Shown: positions 7,392-16,075 of the stretch, in pieces
Position numbering within the stretch: position 1 is the first letter of the stretch
Layout of the letters: every line of letters starts with the position of its first letter
Assembly (NCBI GenBank): GCA_040757795.1
Contig: JBFLWG010000005.1
Coordinates: 1-35,421, forward strand
Reading direction: 5' to 3'
From: DYTO01 sp040757795
GTDB taxonomy: Archaea; Hadarchaeota; Hadarchaeia; Hadarchaeales; Hadarchaeaceae
Length of the DNA stretch: 35,421 bases
Program-made: the position numbers and the translations under genes
Notes under the pieces: model-generated
Database searches by the model: none
What the model was told of the DNA's origin: nothing
Seen by the model: only the letters and a program-made list of their open reading frames with translations

Positions 7392-8443
7392 ACCATGTGC
7401 AAGATGCCCTGAAAAAACTGGTCGAATGGCGGGAGCTGACCGGTGCCGAGGCCGCGGACGCCATGAGGTGCCTGATGGCCGGCGAAGCCACCCAGGCCCA
7501 GATAGGCGCTTTCCTCACGGCGCTGAAAATGAAGGGCGAGACTGTTACCGAGATAACCGCCTTCGCGCGAACAATGCGCGAGTTCGCGGCCAACATACGC
7601 CCTAAAGTGGACGGCAATCTCGTGGATACCTGCGGGACGGGAGGAGACTTGGTGAAGACCTTCAACGTGAGCACGGCCGCCATGTTTGTCGCTGCTGGGG
7701 CGGGAGTGCCGATCGCCAAACACGGAAACAGGTCCGTGACCAGCAAGGCTGGGAGCGCAGATGTTATCGAAGCGCTGGGCGCAAAAGTGGACCTTCCTCC
7801 AGAAGACGTCCAAAGGTGTATCGAGAAAATAGGGATCGGGTTCATGTTTGCCCCAAAGTTCCACGAAGCGATGAAATACGCCGCGCCCGTCAGGCGGGAG
7901 ATGGGGGTCCGCACAGTCTTCAACATACTCGGCCCACTTACAAACCCGGCCGGGGCCCAAGCCCAAGTCCTAGGGGTTTATGACGCTGGCCTCACGGAGA
8001 ATCTCGCCAACGTCCTGAGGAATCTGGGGTCCAAAAGAGCGATGGTCGTCCACGGCCTAGACGGGTTGGATGAAATCTCGACCATCGGCAAAACCCAAAT
8101 CTCCGAGCTGAAAGACGAAGAGGTGAGAACCTACACTGTGGCTCCAGAAGACTTTGGCATCACTAGAACAAACGCGGACGAAATCGCGGGAAAAGACGCC
8201 GTTGAAAACGCCAAGATGCTGCTGAAGGTGCTGCGTGGAGAGCATGGGGCCCGCAGGGGGATTGTCTTGCTCAACGCCGCCGCGGCAATTGTCGTCGGCG
8301 GAAAGGCGGGCGACCTGAGAGAGGGGATGACGGCCGCCGCCAACGCCATAGACGCTGGGCGGGCCTTTGAAAAGGTTGTCAAGCTAATTGAAGCGACCGG
8401 CGGGGATGTCGGAAAACTGAGGGAGCTGGAGGCGAGCCTCTGA
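7388..8443 (+). CDS. trpD: Anthranilate phosphoribosyltransferase
   Basis: Transfers the phosphoribosyl group of PRPP to anthranilate. At 351 residues it has the family length. It shows the nucleoside-phosphorylase type III fold signatures: an N-terminal helical domain, then the PRPP-binding loop DTCGTGGDLVKTFNVST, the KHGNRSVTSKAGSADVIEALG segment that binds pyrophosphate and metal, and MFAPKFHEAM with RREMGVRTVFNILGPLTNPA near the anthranilate site. It begins within the trpG stop (ATGA overlap). GGAGG at 8428-8432 near its 3' end serves the next gene. Confidence 0.96.
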   Translation: MNHVQDALKKLVEWRELTGAEAADAMRCLMAGEATQAQIGAFLTALKMKGETVTEITAFARTMREFAANIRPKVDGNLVDTCGTGGDLVKTFNVSTAAMFVAAGAGVPIAKHGNRSVTSKAGSADVIEALGAKVDLPPEDVQRCIEKIGIGFMFAPKFHEAMKYAAPVRREMGVRTVFNILGPLTNPAGAQAQVLGVYDAGLTENLANVLRNLGSKRAMVVHGLDGLDEISTIGKTQISELKDEEVRTYTVAPEDFGITRTNADEIAGKDAVENAKMLLKVLRGEHGARRGIVLLNAAAAIVVGGKAGDLREGMTAAANAIDAGRAFEKVVKLIEATGGDVGKLRELEASL

Positions 8444-9210
8444 GTGTTCTGCAGAGCATACTCAAAGACGTGCGGGAGGACGTGAGACTCAGTGAGAAGA
8501 CAAAGCCTGTGGCGGAAATGAATGTGGAGAAGTTCCAGAAGCGCAGCATCGCTGAGTCTATCCAAAACGCCGATGGCATCCCAGTCATTGCGGAGATAAA
8601 GAGGGCCTCGCCGTCCGCCGGGAACCTGAAGCCCAACGCCGACATCGTGCTGGTTGCCGAGCAAATGGTACGGGGAGGCGCGGTGGCGCTCTCAGTCCTG
8701 ACTGAGCAAAAACACTTCAAGGGAGACCCAAATTTTCTCACCCTGCTCAGGGAAACGACAAGAGTGCCGCTCCTCCGGAAGGACTTCATCGTGAGTGACT
8801 ACCAAATATACGAGGCGGCTGACTTGGGGGCGGACGCTGTCCTGTTGATCGCCAAAGTGCTCGGCAAAGACCTCTGGAAGCTCATGGTTGTGGCGGAAGA
8901 CATCGGGCTGGAGTGCCTAGTAGAGGTGGAAAACGAGGACGAGGTTGAACTCGCGGAGTCGGTCGGCGCCAGCTTCATCGGGATAAACAACCGCGACCTC
9001 GACACCCTGGAGGTGGACCTTGGAAGGACAGAAAGGCTCGCCCCACTCATCTCTGACAGCACCACCCTCGTGAGCGAGAGCGGCATGAACTCGCCAGCAG
9101 ACGTCAGAAAAGCCATTGATGCTGGAGCGGACGCAGTGCTCGTGGGCACGGCCATAATGCGCTCAAACGATATAGAAAAAGCCGTGAGGTTCCTAGTTAA
9201 TGCGGGGTGA
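8440..9210 (+). CDS. trpC: Indole-3-glycerol-phosphate synthase, probable CTG start
   Basis: Closes the indole ring from CdRP. The TIM barrel has IAEIKRASPSAG (general-acid/base Lys and Glu), LRKDFI with the catalytic Lys, CLVEVENEDE, GINNRDLDT and SESG, all expected in IGPS. The first conventional start in frame is GTG 8470, but nothing resembling a ribosome site precedes it and the N-terminal helix would be lost. The upstream codons give S-V-L-Q-S-I-L-K-D-V-R-E-D-V, a good IGPS N-terminus. CTG at 8440 overlaps the trpD stop as CTGA, and GGAGG lies 7 nt ahead at 8428-8432. I therefore place the start there (256 residues). Function sure; start inferred. Confidence 0.92.
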   Translation: MSVLQSILKDVREDVRLSEKTKPVAEMNVEKFQKRSIAESIQNADGIPVIAEIKRASPSAGNLKPNADIVLVAEQMVRGGAVALSVLTEQKHFKGDPNFLTLLRETTRVPLLRKDFIVSDYQIYEAADLGADAVLLIAKVLGKDLWKLMVVAEDIGLECLVEVENEDEVELAESVGASFIGINNRDLDTLEVDLGRTERLAPLISDSTTLVSESGMNSPADVRKAIDAGADAVLVGTAIMRSNDIEKAVRFLVNAG

Positions 9211-9214
9211 ACAT

Positions 9215-9871
9215 GTGCTGAAGGTAAAAATCTGCGGGTTCATGAGGCCGGGGGATGTGGAGATAGCCAGCAAACTAGGCGCGGACATGGTCGGGACCAT
9301 CCTCGTCCCGAAGTCTCCGCGCAGCGTGTCCATCGCCCACGCAAAGGAAATTCTGGCCGCCGCCGGTAAGGGAGTCGCAAAAGTGGCGGTCGTCATGCCG
9401 AAGGATCTGGAAGAAATCAAGAAAATGGCGGGAGAGATCAAGCCGGACTACCTCCAGCTGCACCTGACATTCCCCGCGAGGGACCTCCGGGTATTGAAGG
9501 GGCGCCTAAACACGAAGATGATAGTGGTGGTACCGATACCGCAGAAAATCGAGAACAGGTGGGAAATCATCAACATGGCAAAAGAAGCGGAGGAGGCGGC
9601 AGACATTATCCTTCTAGACACGAAGGGAGTCCATGGCGGTGGCACTGGAAAGACTCACGACTGGAGCTTGAGCCGGGAAATATGCGCCAGCCTGAAAAAG
9701 CCAGTAATGCTTGCGGGCGGCCTTACCCCTCTGAACGTCCGGGAGGCCGTGAGGACCGTGCGGCCATATGCGGTGGACGTAGCAACGGGGGTTGAACAAG
9801 GCCTGGGGATAAAGAGTCCAGAACTCATGCAGGAGTTCATCCAGGAAGCAAGGGGGGCCGCGGGTGCGTGA
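9215..9871 (+). CDS. trpF: Phosphoribosylanthranilate isomerase
   Basis: Isomerises N-(5'-phosphoribosyl)anthranilate to CdRP by an Amadori rearrangement. Starting at GTG 9215 the protein opens with MLKVKICGF, the canonical PRAI start with the catalytic Cys. The general-acid Asp is in IILLDTKG. The C-terminal phosphate-binding strands read MLAGGLTPLNV and VDVATGVEQGLGIKS, close to the usual DVSSGVE...GIKD. An ATG at 9200 would add five residues but has no ribosome site, whereas GGGGTGA (9204-9210) precedes the GTG. It overlaps trpB by 8 nt. Confidence 0.93.
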   Translation: MLKVKICGFMRPGDVEIASKLGADMVGTILVPKSPRSVSIAHAKEILAAAGKGVAKVAVVMPKDLEEIKKMAGEIKPDYLQLHLTFPARDLRVLKGRLNTKMIVVVPIPQKIENRWEIINMAKEAEEAADIILLDTKGVHGGGTGKTHDWSLSREICASLKKPVMLAGGLTPLNVREAVRTVRPYAVDVATGVEQGLGIKSPELMQEFIQEARGAAGA

Positions 9872-11036
9872 CGGAAAGTTTGGAAGGTTCGGCGGGAGGT
9901 ACGTCAGCGAGGTACTGATGCATGCCCTCCTCGAGCTAGAAGAGGCGTTCGACAGGCTTTACCAGGACCAGGATTTCCAGGAGACGCTTAACCACCTTCT
10001 CGTGGACTACGGGGGAAGACCCACGCCGCTGTACCATGCCAAGAACCTCAGCGAACTCGTCGGGTGCCGGGTCTACCTGAAGCGTGAGGACCTGCTTCAG
10101 GGCGGTTCCCACAAGCTGAACAACTCGCTCGGCCAGGGGCTGCTTGCCAGGGAAATGGGAAAAACCCGCATGATAACCGAGACCGCGGCGGGACAGCACG
10201 GCATCTCGGCCGCAATGGCCGCGAATGTGTTTGGTCTTGAACTCGAGGTCTTCATGGGAGTCAAAGACATAGAAAGGCAGGCCAGCAACGTCAAAAGGAT
10301 GCAGCTCCTCGGGGCCAAGGTCACGCCTATCAAGACTGGCGCCGGGGTACTGAAAGACGCAGTCTCCGACACCCTCAGGGAGTGGGCAACCTGCTCAGGG
10401 AACACTCATTACCTTATGGGGTCCACCGTAGGGCCACATCCCTTCCCTGAGATAGTCGCGACTTTCCAGAGCGTGATAGGGCGCGAGATAATGGCGCAAA
10501 TACTCGAAAAAGAGGCGAGGCTCCCCGACGCCATTGTCGCCTGCGGGAGCGGGGGCAGCAACGCCATTGGAGCTTTTCGGCCTTTCCTAGATGAGGAGAG
10601 CGTCAGGCTTTATTTTGTTGAGGGGGGCGGGGAGAGCCTTGACGCCGACAACAGCGCCGCTGCATTTGTCCTCGGCAGACCGGGGGTGCTACACGGCGCG
10701 GTGATGCAGCTGATGCAGGACGAGCACGGGCAGGTCAAGCCTTCAAAGACCAGGGCAGCTGGGCTGAACTACCCTGGAAGGGGGCCGGAGATATCCCACC
10801 TTTGCGAAACCGGCAGGGTCAAGGCCGGGTATGCCTTCGACAGAGATGTTTTCGACGCCGTGAAGATCATGTGCAAAACCGAGGGTCTGCTCCCGGCGCT
10901 TGAGACCGCCCACGCCATCGCCTACCTGCTCAACAGCAGGGAGGAGTTTGACCATGATGAGATTGTCATCATCAACTACTCGGGAAGGGGCGACAAGGAC
11001 CTAGAGACGATAGCGAGGCATTTCTATGGAGATTGA
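9864..11036 (+). CDS. trpB: Tryptophan synthase beta chain (TrpB1 length, variant PLP loop)
   Basis: PLP enzyme that joins indole and serine to form tryptophan, in complex with TrpA. At 390 residues it is TrpB1-sized and opens with the family motif KFGRFGGRYVSEVL. PLP Lys is in GSHKLNNSLGQ, catalytic Glu in ETAAGQHG, and the phosphate-binding loop is CGSGGSNAIGAF. The loop before the PLP Lys reads LLQGGSHK instead of the usual N-H-T-G-[AS]-H-K, and GRGPEISHL replaces G-V-G-P-E-H-[AS]. These departures touch conserved positions but keep the catalytic Lys and Glu. GTG start at 9864 inside the trpF end; the 3' end overlaps trpA by 11 nt. Confidence 0.94.
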   Translation: MRDGKFGRFGGRYVSEVLMHALLELEEAFDRLYQDQDFQETLNHLLVDYGGRPTPLYHAKNLSELVGCRVYLKREDLLQGGSHKLNNSLGQGLLAREMGKTRMITETAAGQHGISAAMAANVFGLELEVFMGVKDIERQASNVKRMQLLGAKVTPIKTGAGVLKDAVSDTLREWATCSGNTHYLMGSTVGPHPFPEIVATFQSVIGREIMAQILEKEARLPDAIVACGSGGSNAIGAFRPFLDEESVRLYFVEGGGESLDADNSAAAFVLGRPGVLHGAVMQLMQDEHGQVKPSKTRAAGLNYPGRGPEISHLCETGRVKAGYAFDRDVFDAVKIMCKTEGLLPALETAHAIAYLLNSREEFDHDEIVIINYSGRGDKDLETIARHFYGD

Positions 11037-11880
11037 GAAAAAGTTCCGCGAGCTTGAAGAAAAACGGGAGGGAGTTTACATGCCCCACATCTACTATGGA
11101 GACCCGAGCGAGGAGTTTTCTTTGGAGCTGATAGAGACCCTCCTCAAGAATGGAGCGGACATGCTAGAGTTCGGCATACCCTTCTCAGACCCGATAGCCG
11201 ACGGCCCCACGTTCATATCTGCCTGCGACAGGTCCCTGAAAAACGGGATGACTCCTCAGAAGTGCCTTGAAGGCGTGGCGAAGCTCAGGAACATGGGGGT
11301 CAAAGCCCCGCTCATCCTGACCACATACTACAACATCCTCTACTCCGCGGGGGTGGAGAATTTCCTGAATGTAGCGGCTGAAGTCGGGGTCCAGGGGCTG
11401 ATAATCCCCGACCTGCCTGTTGAAGAGTCTGCGGAACTCCTTGCAGCTGCAGAACCGCTCGGCCTCAATGTCATCTTTCAGGTGGCGCCGACGACCAGCG
11501 ACGGGAGGTTGATGGAAATCATCGGCGCCGCTTCTGGCTTTCTTTACGTGGTCAACGTCAAGGGGGTGACCGGGGCGAGGGAAAGCGTCCTCCAGTCTAC
11601 TTTTGAGTTGCTCAAGCGGGTAAGGAGGCAGACCGACCTGCCTCTGATGGCTGGTTTCGGAGTCTCAAGGGCTGAGCACGCTCTTTCCATGGTCTCGGGA
11701 GGGGCCGACGGCGTCATAACGGGGAGCGCGATAGCCAAGATTTACGAGAAAAACTTGGAATCACCTGAAGAGACCCTGCCTGAAATAGCGAAATTTGCGG
11801 CTGAGATAAAACAGGCCTGTGTTGAAGGTTTTAGGGCACGCGAAATTCGCGAACCCAAGGTTTCAAAACGAATAATTTAA
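11026..11880 (+). CDS. trpA: Tryptophan synthase alpha chain
   Basis: Cleaves indole-3-glycerol phosphate to indole and glyceraldehyde 3-phosphate and channels indole to TrpB. The TIM barrel carries the catalytic Glu and Asp in DMLEFGIPFSDPIADGPTF, LTTYYNILYSAGVENF, and the phosphate-binding GFGVSRAEH and GVITGSAIAKI. At 284 residues it is slightly long owing to a basic C-terminal tail (roughly the last 20 residues) outside the barrel. ATG at 11026 lies inside trpB. Its stop at 11880 runs into the convergent DUF1805 gene (4-nt overlap), ending the operon without an obvious spacer. Confidence 0.95.
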   Translation: MEIEKKFRELEEKREGVYMPHIYYGDPSEEFSLELIETLLKNGADMLEFGIPFSDPIADGPTFISACDRSLKNGMTPQKCLEGVAKLRNMGVKAPLILTTYYNILYSAGVENFLNVAAEVGVQGLIIPDLPVEESAELLAAAEPLGLNVIFQVAPTTSDGRLMEIIGAASGFLYVVNVKGVTGARESVLQSTFELLKRVRRQTDLPLMAGFGVSRAEHALSMVSGGADGVITGSAIAKIYEKNLESPEETLPEIAKFAAEIKQACVEGFRAREIREPKVSKRII

Positions 11881-12173
11881 TGTTGCTCCATCCTCTCGAG
11901 CGCCTCGCGCCCGCTCATCCCTTTTTTGACCCCGAGTGCTTTGGCGCCTGAAGTCGTCTCAGCTATTTCCGCATTCAGCACATCATCAAACGTCTTGACG
12001 CCCCTGACGATCGCAGCCGCCTGCCCCAGCCTTTCAGCCGTCTCCAAGTTCAAGTAGCCGCACATCACATAACCCTTCTCCGCCGCTATGAGTACAAGGG
12101 GGGCGCCCTTTAGCTCAACCTTGACGCCCAAAGCCTTCCCGCGGCCAATTTTGATCTCTTTAGTTTCGACCAT
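11877..12173 (-). CDS. DUF1805 family protein
   Basis: Small soluble protein (98 residues from the ATG at 12173) that I recognise as DUF1805 by KGYVMCGYLNLETAERLGQAAAIVRGVKTFDDVLNAEI and a C-terminal ALGVKKGMSGREAL. The family is widespread in archaea and Firmicutes and has no established function. The ATG at 12173 is preceded by GAGG at ~8 nt; the SD overlaps the stop codon of the upstream MarC gene, so the pair is translationally coupled. A longer frame to 12197 lacks support. Tail-to-tail overlap with trpA. Confidence 0.8.
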   Translation of the reverse strand: MVETKEIKIGRGKALGVKVELKGAPLVLIAAEKGYVMCGYLNLETAERLGQAAAIVRGVKTFDDVLNAEIAETTSGAKALGVKKGMSGREALERMEQH

Positions 12174-12183
12174 TTGCGCCGCC

Positions 12184-12762
12184 TCAAGGAGCCGCAAGCG
12201 CAGCCTTTACACCACTGACTATGAGGGCAATCGCCAGCGAAGCTAGAAGTAGCCCGGTCACACGGGAAATTGTTTCAATCCAGTAACCCCCCAAAACATT
12301 CCTGATGCGGCCGGAGAACCAAAGTACAACCCAGCTGGCCGTTAGGGAAATCACGGCCGCAATAGTCGTCACAAGATGGCCGTAAGTCTGGACAAATATC
12401 ATCGTCGTCACTATCACTCCTGGTCCCGTGAGTAGCGGGCATCCCAGCAGGGCTATGGCGGGGGAGTACCTGTGCTTGCCCAAGAAAATGCCAAGAACCA
12501 GCTCTATTCCAAGAATCGTCAGGACTATTCCTCCGGCAATTTTCAGTGAGTTAAAATCAATCAAAAAAACCTGCAAGATAAACTGTCCAAACAAAAGGAA
12601 AGCAAACAGCACGGCGGCGGCCATTCCTATCGCCTGTGTTGCGGCGGAAACCCTTTGCTTGGGGTTCATCCCCTTCGTGACCGAGATGAAAACCGGTATG
12701 CTGGCAAACGGCCCCATAATCACGAACAGCGAAAGGGCGGAGCTGAGTATTTCCCCAAGCAT
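12184..12762 (-). CDS. MarC family integral membrane protein
   Basis: 192 residues with about six hydrophobic segments and the MarC opening LFVIMGPFASIPVFISVTKGMNPKQR, then ILTILGIELVLG and CPLLTGPGVIVTTMIF; the G-P-x-x-x-I-P and L-x-G-P-G half-repeats are typical of the family. MarC proteins were once linked to multiple antibiotic resistance in E. coli, later disproved; the function is unknown. ATG at 12762. The gene is divergent from AMP phosphorylase, and its promoter lies between two ATTGCAC/GTGCAAT half-sites. DUF1805 follows directly. Confidence 0.88.
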   Translation of the reverse strand: MLGEILSSALSLFVIMGPFASIPVFISVTKGMNPKQRVSAATQAIGMAAAVLFAFLLFGQFILQVFLIDFNSLKIAGGIVLTILGIELVLGIFLGKHRYSPAIALLGCPLLTGPGVIVTTMIFVQTYGHLVTTIAAVISLTASWVVLWFSGRIRNVLGGYWIETISRVTGLLLASLAIALIVSGVKAALAAP

Positions 12763-12771
12763 GTGAACACT

Positions 12772-12805
12772 ATTGCACTTCTGGTGCTAAAAAATGTTGT
12801 GCAAT
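12772..12805. promoter_or_regulatory. Inverted repeat ATTGCAC-N20-GTGCAAT between marC-like and AMP phosphorylase genes
   Basis: Perfect 7-bp half-sites at 12772-12778 and 12799-12805 flank an A/T tract that could be the MarC promoter. The AMP phosphorylase TATA-like box lies just beyond at 12821-12830. A two-site operator for a dimeric or paired regulator is plausible; inference only. Confidence 0.4.
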
Positions 12806-12820
12806 CTGTTCTTCGGAATT

Positions 12821-12830
12821 CTTAAAAACA
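12821..12830 (+). promoter_or_regulatory. Putative TATA element of AMP phosphorylase gene
   Basis: CTTAAAAACA is centred ~26 nt before ATG 12851, so transcription would begin at or next to the start codon (leaderless). This decides the start over an in-frame ATG at 12794 upstream of the box. Confidence 0.45.
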
Positions 12831-12850
12831 TACGAAGAGATTGGTACCAT

Positions 12851-14389
12851 ATGAAAACACTGATACTGAGGCTAAAACCGCTGGACATGGAAACCGGGCG
12901 AAACATAGCCGTGATGCACGAGGACGATGCTGAATTTCTAGGCCACATGGCGGGAGACAGAATCAAAGTAGCAACCCCAAATGTCACCGTAACGTTGATA
13001 GCGAACACTACCAGACGCATGGTCCAGAAAGGAGAGCTGGGGGCTTTTGTGGAGGCAACGAGGGCGCTTGGACTTGAAGATGGAGAAGACGTGGAAATAT
13101 CGCTTGCCTCTCGCCCGCAGTCGGCCGTCGCAATCAAGAGAAAAATGGCTGGCGAGGCCCTATCTAGAGAAGAAATAGGAAACATAATCCGAGATATAGT
13201 TTTAGACAACCTCACCGCCACAGAGCTGGCTGCTTTTGTAGTCAGCCAGCAAATCCGCGGCATGACGATGGATGAAGTAAAGGATCTCACAATGCACATG
13301 GTCGAGACTGGTGAAAAGCTGGAGCTGAACGTGTCCCCGGTGCTTGATGTCCACAGCATAGGAGGAGTCCCAGGCAACAAGTATGCTCTAGTTGCTGTTC
13401 CCATAGTCGCCGCCGCGGGTTTGACAATCCCTAAAACAAGCAGCAGGGCGATAACAAGCGCCGCCGGCACGGCTGATGTGATGGAAGTTCTTGCAAACGT
13501 CAACCTAGGCATGGATGAAATCAAAAAAATTGCGACAAGAGTGGGGGGCGTCCTCGCCTGGGGCGGGGCCGTGAAGCTGGCTCCGGCTGACGACATCATC
13601 ATTAAAGCTGAGCGGATGCTCGGGATAGACCCGAAACCGCAGCTGCTGGCAAGCGTCATGGCGAAAAAGATGGCAGTCGGCGCCGACCATGTTTTGATAG
13701 ACATCCCGGCCGGGCCGGGGGCAAAAGTAGAAAAGCTGGAAGACGCTCGCATCCTCTCCCACGACTTCATAGAGCTCGGCCACAAGCTTGGCATTCTTGT
13801 GGACGCCGCCGTCACCTACGGGGGCCAACCTGTGGGGTACTCAATCGGGCCAGCCCTCGAAGCAAAAGAGGCCCTAGAGACCCTGATGGGTAACGGGCCG
13901 GGTAGCCTGATTGAAAAATCGACGAGCCTCGCAGGAGTGATGCTGGAGCTCGGCGGCGCTGCCCCGCCTGGCCTGGGAAGGCAGATGGCCGCGGAGATAC
14001 TGAAGTCCGGGAAAGCCTACCAGAAAATGCGCGAGATAATAGCTGCCCAGGGCGGGGACCCGGATGTAAAAGTGGACGACCTACCCATTGGCGATAAAAA
14101 AGAAGTTGTGACGGCCCCCATCTCGGGATACATCACCAGAATCCACAACCAAAAAATGAATGAGATAGCAAGGGCGGCCGGAGCGCCATATGATAAGGGC
14201 GCCGGCATCAAGCTGGTTTTGAAAACAGGCCGAAAAGTCGAAAAGGGAGAGCCCCTCATGGAGATATACGCTGAGCACGAAGGAAAGTTAGAAGAAGCTA
14301 TAGTGACAGTAAAGAAGAACTCTCCGATAAAAATAGAGGGGATGCTGCTGGAAAAGATCAGCCACAGACCCCACATAGAATTAGATTGA
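12851..14389 (+). CDS. AMP phosphorylase (archaeal thymidine-phosphorylase family)
   Basis: Splits AMP (also CMP/UMP) with phosphate into base and ribose 1,5-bisphosphate, the entry step of the archaeal pentose-bisphosphate route to type III RuBisCO. From ATG 12851 the protein has 512 residues, close to the ~503 of characterised enzymes and much longer than bacterial thymidine phosphorylase, because of the archaeal N-terminal domain (~84 residues, LKPLDMETGRNIAVMHEDDA). The core has DVHSIGGVPGNKYALVAVPIVAAAGL and PKTSSRAITSAAGTADVMEVLANV, the phosphate and ribose-binding signatures. The C-terminal domain (YITRIHNQKMNEIARAAGAP) is also present. Neither R15P isomerase nor RuBisCO is in the window. 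Tail to tail with the thermosome gene. Confidence 0.9.
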   Translation: MKTLILRLKPLDMETGRNIAVMHEDDAEFLGHMAGDRIKVATPNVTVTLIANTTRRMVQKGELGAFVEATRALGLEDGEDVEISLASRPQSAVAIKRKMAGEALSREEIGNIIRDIVLDNLTATELAAFVVSQQIRGMTMDEVKDLTMHMVETGEKLELNVSPVLDVHSIGGVPGNKYALVAVPIVAAAGLTIPKTSSRAITSAAGTADVMEVLANVNLGMDEIKKIATRVGGVLAWGGAVKLAPADDIIIKAERMLGIDPKPQLLASVMAKKMAVGADHVLIDIPAGPGAKVEKLEDARILSHDFIELGHKLGILVDAAVTYGGQPVGYSIGPALEAKEALETLMGNGPGSLIEKSTSLAGVMLELGGAAPPGLGRQMAAEILKSGKAYQKMREIIAAQGGDPDVKVDDLPIGDKKEVVTAPISGYITRIHNQKMNEIARAAGAPYDKGAGIKLVLKTGRKVEKGEPLMEIYAEHEGKLEEAIVTVKKNSPIKIEGMLLEKISHRPHIELD

Positions 14390-14401
14390 TTTGCTGTAAA
14401 C

Positions 14402-16045
14402 TCAGTCTTCGCCGGCTTCTTCGCCCGCCCCACCGGGACCGCTGGGCATCGAGGGACCCTTCTTTGTGGAAGTTATGACATCATCTATCCTGAGAATCAT
14501 TATGGCGGCTTCGCTCGCGGATTTTATCGCCTGGGTCTTGACGCGGAGCGGCTCAACCACATCTAGTTTTGACATGTCAGATATTTTCCCCTCATAAACA
14601 TTCACCCCATAGTTCTTTCCCTCTGCCTTCTCGTGCTTGGCCCTCAGATCAACTAATACGTCCACGCTGTCCTGCCCCGCATTTTCGGCGAGTGTCTTTG
14701 GTATAGCCTCGATGGCGCTAGCAAACGCGTTCACGGCAAGGGCCTCTCTTCCCCCAACTGTCTCGGCATATCTACGCATCTCCTTCGCGAGCTCTATTTC
14801 AGGCGCGCCGCCGCCCACGACAACTTTCCCGTCCTCCACCGCGGCAGCGACGACGCAGAGAGCATCGTGCATGGCACGCTCGACTTCGTCCACCACATGC
14901 TCGCTCCCCCCTCTGATGAGCATCCCCACGGATCTCGGATTCTTGCAATCCCTGACAAATGTCATTTTATCGTCACCTATCTTGATTTCCTCCACGAGCC
15001 CAGCGCTACCAAGGTCCGCGGTTGTCAGGTCCTCAAGGTTCATTACAATTTTACCGCCTGCGGCGCGGGCAAGCTTCTCCATGTCCGACTTTTTCGCCCT
15101 CCTGACCGCGTAGGCTCCCGCCTTTGACAAGTAATGTTGGGCAAGATCATCTATCCCCTTCTGACATATCACAACGTTGGCCCCGATTGCCACCAACTGG
15201 TCCACCATCTTCTTTAGGATGTTCTCCTCTTCATCGAGGAATGCCCTGAGCTGGTCTGGACTGGTAACCCTTATTTCAGCGTCCGTCTCCGTCTTCTTTA
15301 TTTCAAGGGCCGCGTCAAGAAGTGCTATTTTCGCATTTTTCACCCTCTTTGGCATGCCGGGATGAACTCGCTCCTTGTCCAGTATCACTCCCTGGATGAG
15401 CTGAGTGTCATCTGTGCTCCCGCCCGCTTTCTTTTCCACCCCGATGTAGTCTATGTCAACCTTGTAACCGCCGTCAACCTTGTCAGCTATCTGTTTCACT
15501 GCCTTGACGGCCAAGCTGGACAGCAGCTCCCTGCCGCTCTCCGCCTTTTTTCCCGTCATGGCAGTCATGGCTATCTTTTTGAGGGTGACTTCATCATCTA
15601 TCCCAACTGGCACAGCTATTTTCTCCAAAACATCCTGCGCTTTTTCAGCTGCCAACCTGTAGCCTGCGGCAATCACAGTTGAGTGGATCCCTTGGTCAAG
15701 CAGCTTCTCTGCCTCATGCAGGAGCTCTCCGGAAATCACAACTGCGGTCGTGGTGCCGTCGCCCACCAGCTCGTCCTGTGTTTTGGCCACTTCCACAAGC
15801 ATCTTTGCGGCCGGGTGTTCCACTTCCATCTCCTTGAGTATCGTGACGCCGTCATTTGTGATTACAACATCCCCGAGGGTGTCGACTAGCATCTTGTCCA
15901 TCCCGCGGGGGCCAAGAGTCGTGCGGACAGCCTCAGCTATCACGCGCCCAGCCAGTATGTTCATCCGCTGGGCGTCTCGCCCTATCATCCTACGTGTCCC
16001 CTCCTGCAGCACCAAAACCGGTTTTCCACCAAGTGAAGCGCTCAC
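14402..16045 (-). CDS. Thermosome subunit (group II chaperonin)
   Basis: Hsp60-family subunit of the double-ring archaeal chaperonin that folds proteins in an ATP-driven, lid-closing cycle. Across 547 residues it shows TTLGPRGMDKMLVD and VITNDGVTILKEMEVEHPAAKMLVEVAKTQDELVGDGTTTAVV, the nucleotide-binding and hydrolysis motifs, then apical and second equatorial domains (VVVGGGAPEIELAKEMRRYA) and the NYGVNVYEGKISDM segment. The C-terminal tail is GGAGEEAGED-like rather than Gly-Gly-Met repeats. GTG start at 16045. An upstream TATA-like TTTAAAT near 16079 lies ~34 nt before it. Alpha versus beta subunit type cannot be decided. Confidence 0.96.
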   Translation of the reverse strand: MSASLGGKPVLVLQEGTRRMIGRDAQRMNILAGRVIAEAVRTTLGPRGMDKMLVDTLGDVVITNDGVTILKEMEVEHPAAKMLVEVAKTQDELVGDGTTTAVVISGELLHEAEKLLDQGIHSTVIAAGYRLAAEKAQDVLEKIAVPVGIDDEVTLKKIAMTAMTGKKAESGRELLSSLAVKAVKQIADKVDGGYKVDIDYIGVEKKAGGSTDDTQLIQGVILDKERVHPGMPKRVKNAKIALLDAALEIKKTETDAEIRVTSPDQLRAFLDEEENILKKMVDQLVAIGANVVICQKGIDDLAQHYLSKAGAYAVRRAKKSDMEKLARAAGGKIVMNLEDLTTADLGSAGLVEEIKIGDDKMTFVRDCKNPRSVGMLIRGGSEHVVDEVERAMHDALCVVAAAVEDGKVVVGGGAPEIELAKEMRRYAETVGGREALAVNAFASAIEAIPKTLAENAGQDSVDVLVDLRAKHEKAEGKNYGVNVYEGKISDMSKLDVVEPLRVKTQAIKSASEAAIMILRIDDVITSTKKGPSMPSGPGGAGEEAGED

Positions 16046-16075
16046 GTCAATCCTTTTTATTTGAGCGAATTGAGC

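Noticed and set aside
12428..12766. Plus-strand frame opposite the MarC gene
   Set aside because: MarC on the minus strand has family motifs and TM pattern; the plus frame is low-complexity antisense.
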